In this document: positions 60,101 to 64,000 of the stretch, piece by piece | How positions within the stretch are numbered: position 1 is the first letter of the stretch | Layout: every line of letters begins with the position of its first letter | Assembly: GCA_964017065.1 (NCBI GenBank) | Contig: OZ024783.1 | Coordinates: 11,974,313-12,038,312, forward strand | Direction: 5' to 3' | Length of the DNA stretch: 64,000 bases | From: Haliclona indistincta | Taxonomy: Eukaryota; Porifera; Demospongiae; Haplosclerida; Chalinidae | Notes under the pieces: model-generated | The model's input: only the letters and a program-made list of their open reading frames with translations | Told to the model about the DNA's origin: nothing | Databases searched by the model: none | Position numbers and translations under genes: made by a program

Positions 60101-61394
60101 CTTTGCATCATGCTCAAATCACCCCACTTTTCTTGGGCGATTGGATATCTCATTACACGTCCGTGACATGTATGATATCACACAAATGGACAACGCAGAA
60201 AATTCACTCGCCAGCGACCAGGAATGTTTGGAGAGCACTCTGTACTGCATAATCGCCAAAGAACAAGCATAGTTGTTCCAGTCACCATAGTCATAATCAA
60301 TGCTGTTTTGGTGACGTCATACTATTACACACCCTCTAATCACGATGTTGCCAAATAAAAATCGTTAATATGTGTGCGTGCGTAGACAGTCTGTATCAAG
60401 CCCCTTTTAAAGGGACTGGTTATGAGGCTAATCTGGTTCATGACACACTTATATACGCACTTACACTCAGTTTTAGACAAAAGGTTTCTATGCATGCCCT
60501 TAAAAACAACAAAATCACCCAATCAACAGTTATCACTAGCTCACAATTCTTCGGTCCTGGATTTTCTTCAACATCTCCAGCCAATATGAGTAGTGAGAGC
60601 AGTGGGACTGCTGCATTCTCTACAAGTTCTTTGTGAAAAGTATAAAGGTACGATTACATGTATTTCAGTACTTACCCAGAACAGCTCTAAAGTGAGGAAA
60701 TGGTGTTTTCATAATAGGCTCAGTAGTGATGGTAGTAGTGTGAAATGGTGAATAGTAGGTAGTAAGAGAACAAGAGGTAGTCACTGGAGAAGACAGGTGA
60801 GTGGTTAGTATGATTGGAGAGTACGTTAACTGCTGGCAAAATTGTTCTGGTGGCTGGCTGAGTCCTAAATAGAAAGTTATTAACTACTACACAATGTTAT
60901 TATTTCACTCACTTTTGAAAGCTTGCTCAGTATTGTTAGCACTGGTCATTGTAATGATCCTGGTACTTGTATTCTCACTAAAGAGTCTCTTATTGCACAG
61001 TTCAACAGTTAGCAGATCAGGTTGAGCCACATCATGGTCAAAGGGAACATCTAACACGATACACTGTTTGTCAGTAGATGAAGATGGTAGCACTAGTGAC
61101 ACTCCTGTTGTTACAATGTTGAACCCAACAGTAGTCCTGATATCTAATGTCATTAAGAACAAACATGTCAGCGGCTCGAGCAGCTAGTACACACGCACAC
61201 TTACTGTTTCTCTGCTGAAGCTGGTTGTAATCCAAGTCTCCCGCCAAAATTAGTAGAGCTATCGCTGCTACTACCGCCACCTCAAGTTTATTGGTCACAC
61301 GTGATGACAGTTTAGCTCGTTTTCTAGAAATCTGACGAACAGAGTGGTTGAATGACCCTATCCTGGCTCTCCACAGACAGATATCTACTCCCAT
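57117..61394 (-). CDS. NLR4: leader-2A-Death-NACHT-LRR protein, six exons
   Basis: Exons 61,394-61,205; 61,143-60,913; 60,864-60,676; 60,619-60,545; 59,911-59,516; 59,464-57,117; all phase 1 and open, 1,142 aa. Exon 2 is 18 bp shorter (six residues, TLIKGI region) but a new donor AAAA|GTGAGT keeps the phase. The 2A lies at residues 210-226, break after Gly225. NACHT: GAPGAGKST, LLVLDGFDELP, VTSRPS (Val for Ile). Small in-frame indels distinguish it (CKAFLEWIDGDT, NNKIAVDDDYYPPP). The LRR strands are the most diverged of the four (RLLLYG, LTIVGHSVSG, LIIPDTSL). An upstream in-frame extension to 61,574 is made only of inserted repeat DNA and was not used. Confidence 0.88.
60552..60575 (-). other. 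2A core in NLR4 exon 4
   Basis: DVEENPGP with LLSLLILAG ahead of it; a silent GCC to GCA change nearby shows selection or conversion at the protein level rather than plain identity. In frame with both flanking exons. Confidence 0.93.
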
Positions 61395-61408
61395 CATGAA
61401 TTCGTTGA

Positions 61409-62050
61409 CGAGGGGTCCGACACGGGCTGGATTTGTGTACGAGATTCTGGAATCACGTGATTCCATGATTCCTCGCGTGATTCTATGATTCCGCACGTGA
61501 TTCTTTGATTCTGCACTTGAATCTTGATTCCGCACGTGATTCCTGATTCCGTACGCGATTCTCAGATTCTGCACGTGATTCTCTCTGAATCTGCACGTTG
61601 TCTGAGTGATTCTATGCTGTAGACTGCTGACTCACTGCTCTCTACCATGCTAAGAGGTTCTAGCTATAGGCAAGACAGTCCCAGCCTCGAATTTTTCTGT
61701 GTACACCGAGTCCCTGCCCATGTAGCAATATTATTTGGTAAGCCAGTTATTTATAGTCTTGCTAATCAAAATAGCTCATTCATTACTTTAAATAGCACTC
61801 GTGCAGACACTGACTAGGCTGTTGAGTACCTGCTAATTCTGTATGATCACAATTTTTTATGTTCTGGTTACATGTACAATGACGATAATAATTGTAGTGT
61901 GAAATATCCATGTAGCTCTTAATAATAGAATGTTATAATAAATGTTCATTATACTCGACATTGAAGACAAAACCAATCTCTCTTCAGTTCTTCCTCATCT
62001 GGTAGCTCCTCTTCACAACCGTTGTGAAACCATTCACCGTCACCAAACCG
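61409..62050. mobile_element. 642-bp insertion with 8-bp duplication in the NLR4 promoter
   Basis: TTCGTTGA flanks both ends (61,401-61,408; 62,051-62,058), and unit 3 has a single TTCGTTGA. Starts CGAGGGGTCCGACACGGGCT, matching the inverted ends at 10,085-10,105, followed by a minisatellite of GATTCCGCACGTGATTCT-like units (61,446-61,600). It separates the NLR4 start from the CACGTG site, which now lies about 710 bp away. Confidence 0.75.
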
Positions 62051-62130
62051 TTCGTTGATGGTATGTTGTTTTTCTGCCGGTGGGCGGGGTTCATTTGTCA
62101 CGATCACGTGCTCCACTATGCACAATGCAT

Positions 62131-64000
62131 ATGCATGCTAAACACAGCGAGTTGTGTAAGTTGTATCTTATTCTAACATTACATCAGTTCACTGCTTCTT
62201 TCCAGTAAAGGTTAAACGAGCCTAGACAAAGGAAATCCACGAGAACCCCAAGTCCTCTATGTTTATTCGCGGAGGTAACACTAGTGAAATGAAAGCACCA
62301 AGGTGCTGATGCCTCGGTACAGTCATAAAAACTAAAGTTATAAAAATATACACAAATATCCACAAACACAATAAATTAAACTATCCACCATTCTACAAAC
62401 AAGGCAACAGCTGCAGATGTATGTATACATGATTTCTGTACAGCAATCACAATGCAGTATAATAGTTATGCAATGCAATTCCTGTATGATGAAATTAAAG
62501 CTGAAGAGCGCTGTAACAAGCTGCAGTACAGCACTGTTTGCAGAATAAGCTTGTGGGTTGCAACTATGCAATCAGAAGCCTAGCAGTGCTAACCACATGG
62601 AATTCAGTTGGGCGTGCCTATATTCAACACAGCACGTGAGCGCTGGTTGCTAGCTTGCTGGAGCTGCCGCTGCTTAGCGATAGCACGATTGATTTCTCAG
62701 CACTCACTGTACTACCTTGAGTACAGAATTGTCTTTCAAGCTGTGAAGAAGACTATAGTAGACAGCTTTATCTTCAGCGAAGTCCCACAATGCTGAGCGA
62801 GTTCAGCAATGCCATCAAGGTAACGAAGCTTTGAAACCAAAAGTCTATCAATTCAGTTCCGAGGCAACACCGAGTTGAACATGTATTGCAAGTATCAGCG
62901 CTTAGTTTTCAGCCGACGCGGAGTTCTGCCTGCGGACAGAATGAATGAATGACAAACCGACGAACTACTGTATGCCTCGTGGCTCCGCCCACCGAGGCAT
63001 AAATATACGTACTTGAGTGATGGGTTACCTGAGTGGGCGGCTGTTCAGGCAAGCCTCGATCTGCGACAATACAATACACATCTCCTCAAAAGTTAACCTT
63101 AGATTCCAAGCAACACCTCTTAATGGTTCTAGTGATGAAGGACTTGGTTAGTTGCCTACAACTCTATAGCCTGGTAGTGTACAAAGATTAATATTTCTAA
63201 TTATTGCAGTATTAATTTTGTTGAAGCAATCATGTACAAGAGGTTAGCTGATTTTAGAATCTGTAGGTAGGGTATGCTTTATTTTTACCAAACTTAAAAT
63301 TAACGCTTCAGCACATAATTAATTTTGCACTTACACAAGAAGAATCCCGTTGAAAATCCATATTTTACACAGATGACCCATTTTGTGAATTGCTAATTTT
63401 AGCAAAATGATTTGTGAGAAACAGTTTGATTCAATGCAACTGACAGAAATAAGTAGTTGTATTATCATTGCACTATTCAGAGTTGTACACTCCTTGGAAT
63501 GATAAGCTCCTTGTCTTACTCTTTATTCATTCAATCTCTCTGTTCAGGAGTTCTTTAGTCAGAAGTCAGACTCATCATTATTTGTAATGGGCTCTCATAG
63601 CAAGAAGAGACCACACAACCTTGTCATAGGTACTATCATTCCAATGACATAGACTCATAGTCATGTTAGTTGCTATAGGTCGACTATATGATGGTCATAT
63701 ATTAGACATGATTGAACTAGGAGTGGAGCAATATGCTGGACTGACTACATTCAAGGTATTCACTTGCTCTTATCATGCAATATGTCACTACTCCTGTTCT
63801 AGACTGCAAAGTGTGTTGTTGGATCAAAGCCGTGTCTGGTCCCAGTGTTTTCAGGTGACTTGTTTGAAACTGATAGTGAATATGCCAGACTAAAGAATCT
63901 CTTTATTGGTGAGTGTAATGATGATATACTGTGTTGTATTGTTCATGTGCACACACATTTGTTACGTTCTCGTGTACAGTCAATTACTATAGTCTAATAA
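62131..64000 (+). pseudogene. RPF2: RPF2 copy 5 (degenerate, runs off the window)
   Basis: Exon 2 begins near 62,206 but lacks the ATGCCTAA codons of the other copies (AAAGGAAATCCACGAG), and its insert region is itself split by the element at 62,290-63,003. Exon 3 (near 63,213) has lost AAGAAACCT. Exon 4 shows the shared defects. Exons 5 (63,550-63,631), 6 (63,681-63,757) and 7 (63,805-63,910) are clean, exon 7 with six extra bases (in frame). The rest lies outside. The pattern predicts another NLR on the minus strand just beyond the window. Confidence 0.8.
62290..63003. mobile_element. 714-bp hairpin-ended element, second family member
   Basis: Starts GAAAGCACC-AA-GGTGCTGATGCCTCGGTAC and ends TATGCCTCGTGGCTCCGCCCACCGAGGCATAAA, the reverse orientation of 12,942-14,203. 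Copies 2 and 4 lack it (GTGAAAGTATACG / GTAAAAGTATACG). The two members share ends but little of the interior; this one has no CTG tract. Confidence 0.7.

Noticed and set aside
1..64000. tRNA or rRNA genes
   Set aside because: No cloverleaf with A and B boxes or rRNA-like conserved block was recognised by eye; a tRNAscan or covariance-model run would be decisive.

Overview
This is eukaryotic (metazoan) DNA: AT-rich, many introns of about 50-150 bp with GT-AG borders, and dense in short transposons. The gene content (TULP4-like WD40 gene, RPF2, a tandem cluster of Death-NACHT-LRR genes) and the compactness suggest a sponge such as Amphimedon. That identification is an inference; no sequence here names the species.

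Layout. (1) 1-4,000: 5' part of a TULP4-like gene on the minus strand. (2) 5,367-10,377: a three-exon minus-strand gene for an unusual His-rich, Pro-rich protein ending in a possible prenylation box. (3) 10,555-16,366: a complete ten-exon RPF2 gene (ribosome biogenesis, 300 aa), head-to-head with the His/Pro gene. (4) 16,410 to the end: a tandem array in which an NLR-type gene on the minus strand alternates with an RPF2 copy on the plus strand. There are four NLR genes (16,410-20,509; 37,802-43,420; 47,742-53,498; 57,117-61,394) and four further RPF2 copies (20,593-23,532; 43,486-47,698; 53,581-57,078; 62,131 to the edge). All four extra RPF2 copies share the same damage and look like pseudogenes carried along with the NLR.

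The main discovery is in the NLR genes. Their six exons join in frame, and the small fourth exon encodes LLILAGDVEENPGP, a canonical 2A ribosome-skipping motif, between a roughly 230-aa leader and the Death-NACHT-LRR part. It is identical in all four copies. Each NLR mRNA should therefore yield two proteins. Exon 1 carries a look-alike (LLILAGDLDYN) that has lost the NPGP core. Three copies (1, 3, 4) are open from end to end. Copy 2 has a 19-bp deletion in the NACHT exon. Among copies the NACHT part is nearly constant, while residues on LRR beta-strands vary.

Between RPF2 copy 2 and NLR copy 2 lies about 14 kb of extra DNA (23,533-37,800). It holds a perfect 150-bp inverted repeat, a 34-unit satellite array (25,191-30,626), an opposite-facing array of 9 units (35,718-37,250), two decayed reverse-transcriptase tails, and a 41-bp perfect inverted repeat bracketing 24,777-37,568. 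Comparing the units with each other gives natural empty and filled sites for many small transposons (TTAA-inserting piggyBac-like, 8-bp-duplication hAT-like, foldback types), and these also order the duplications: RPF2 copies 2-4 share a 17-bp-TIR element that copy 1 lacks.
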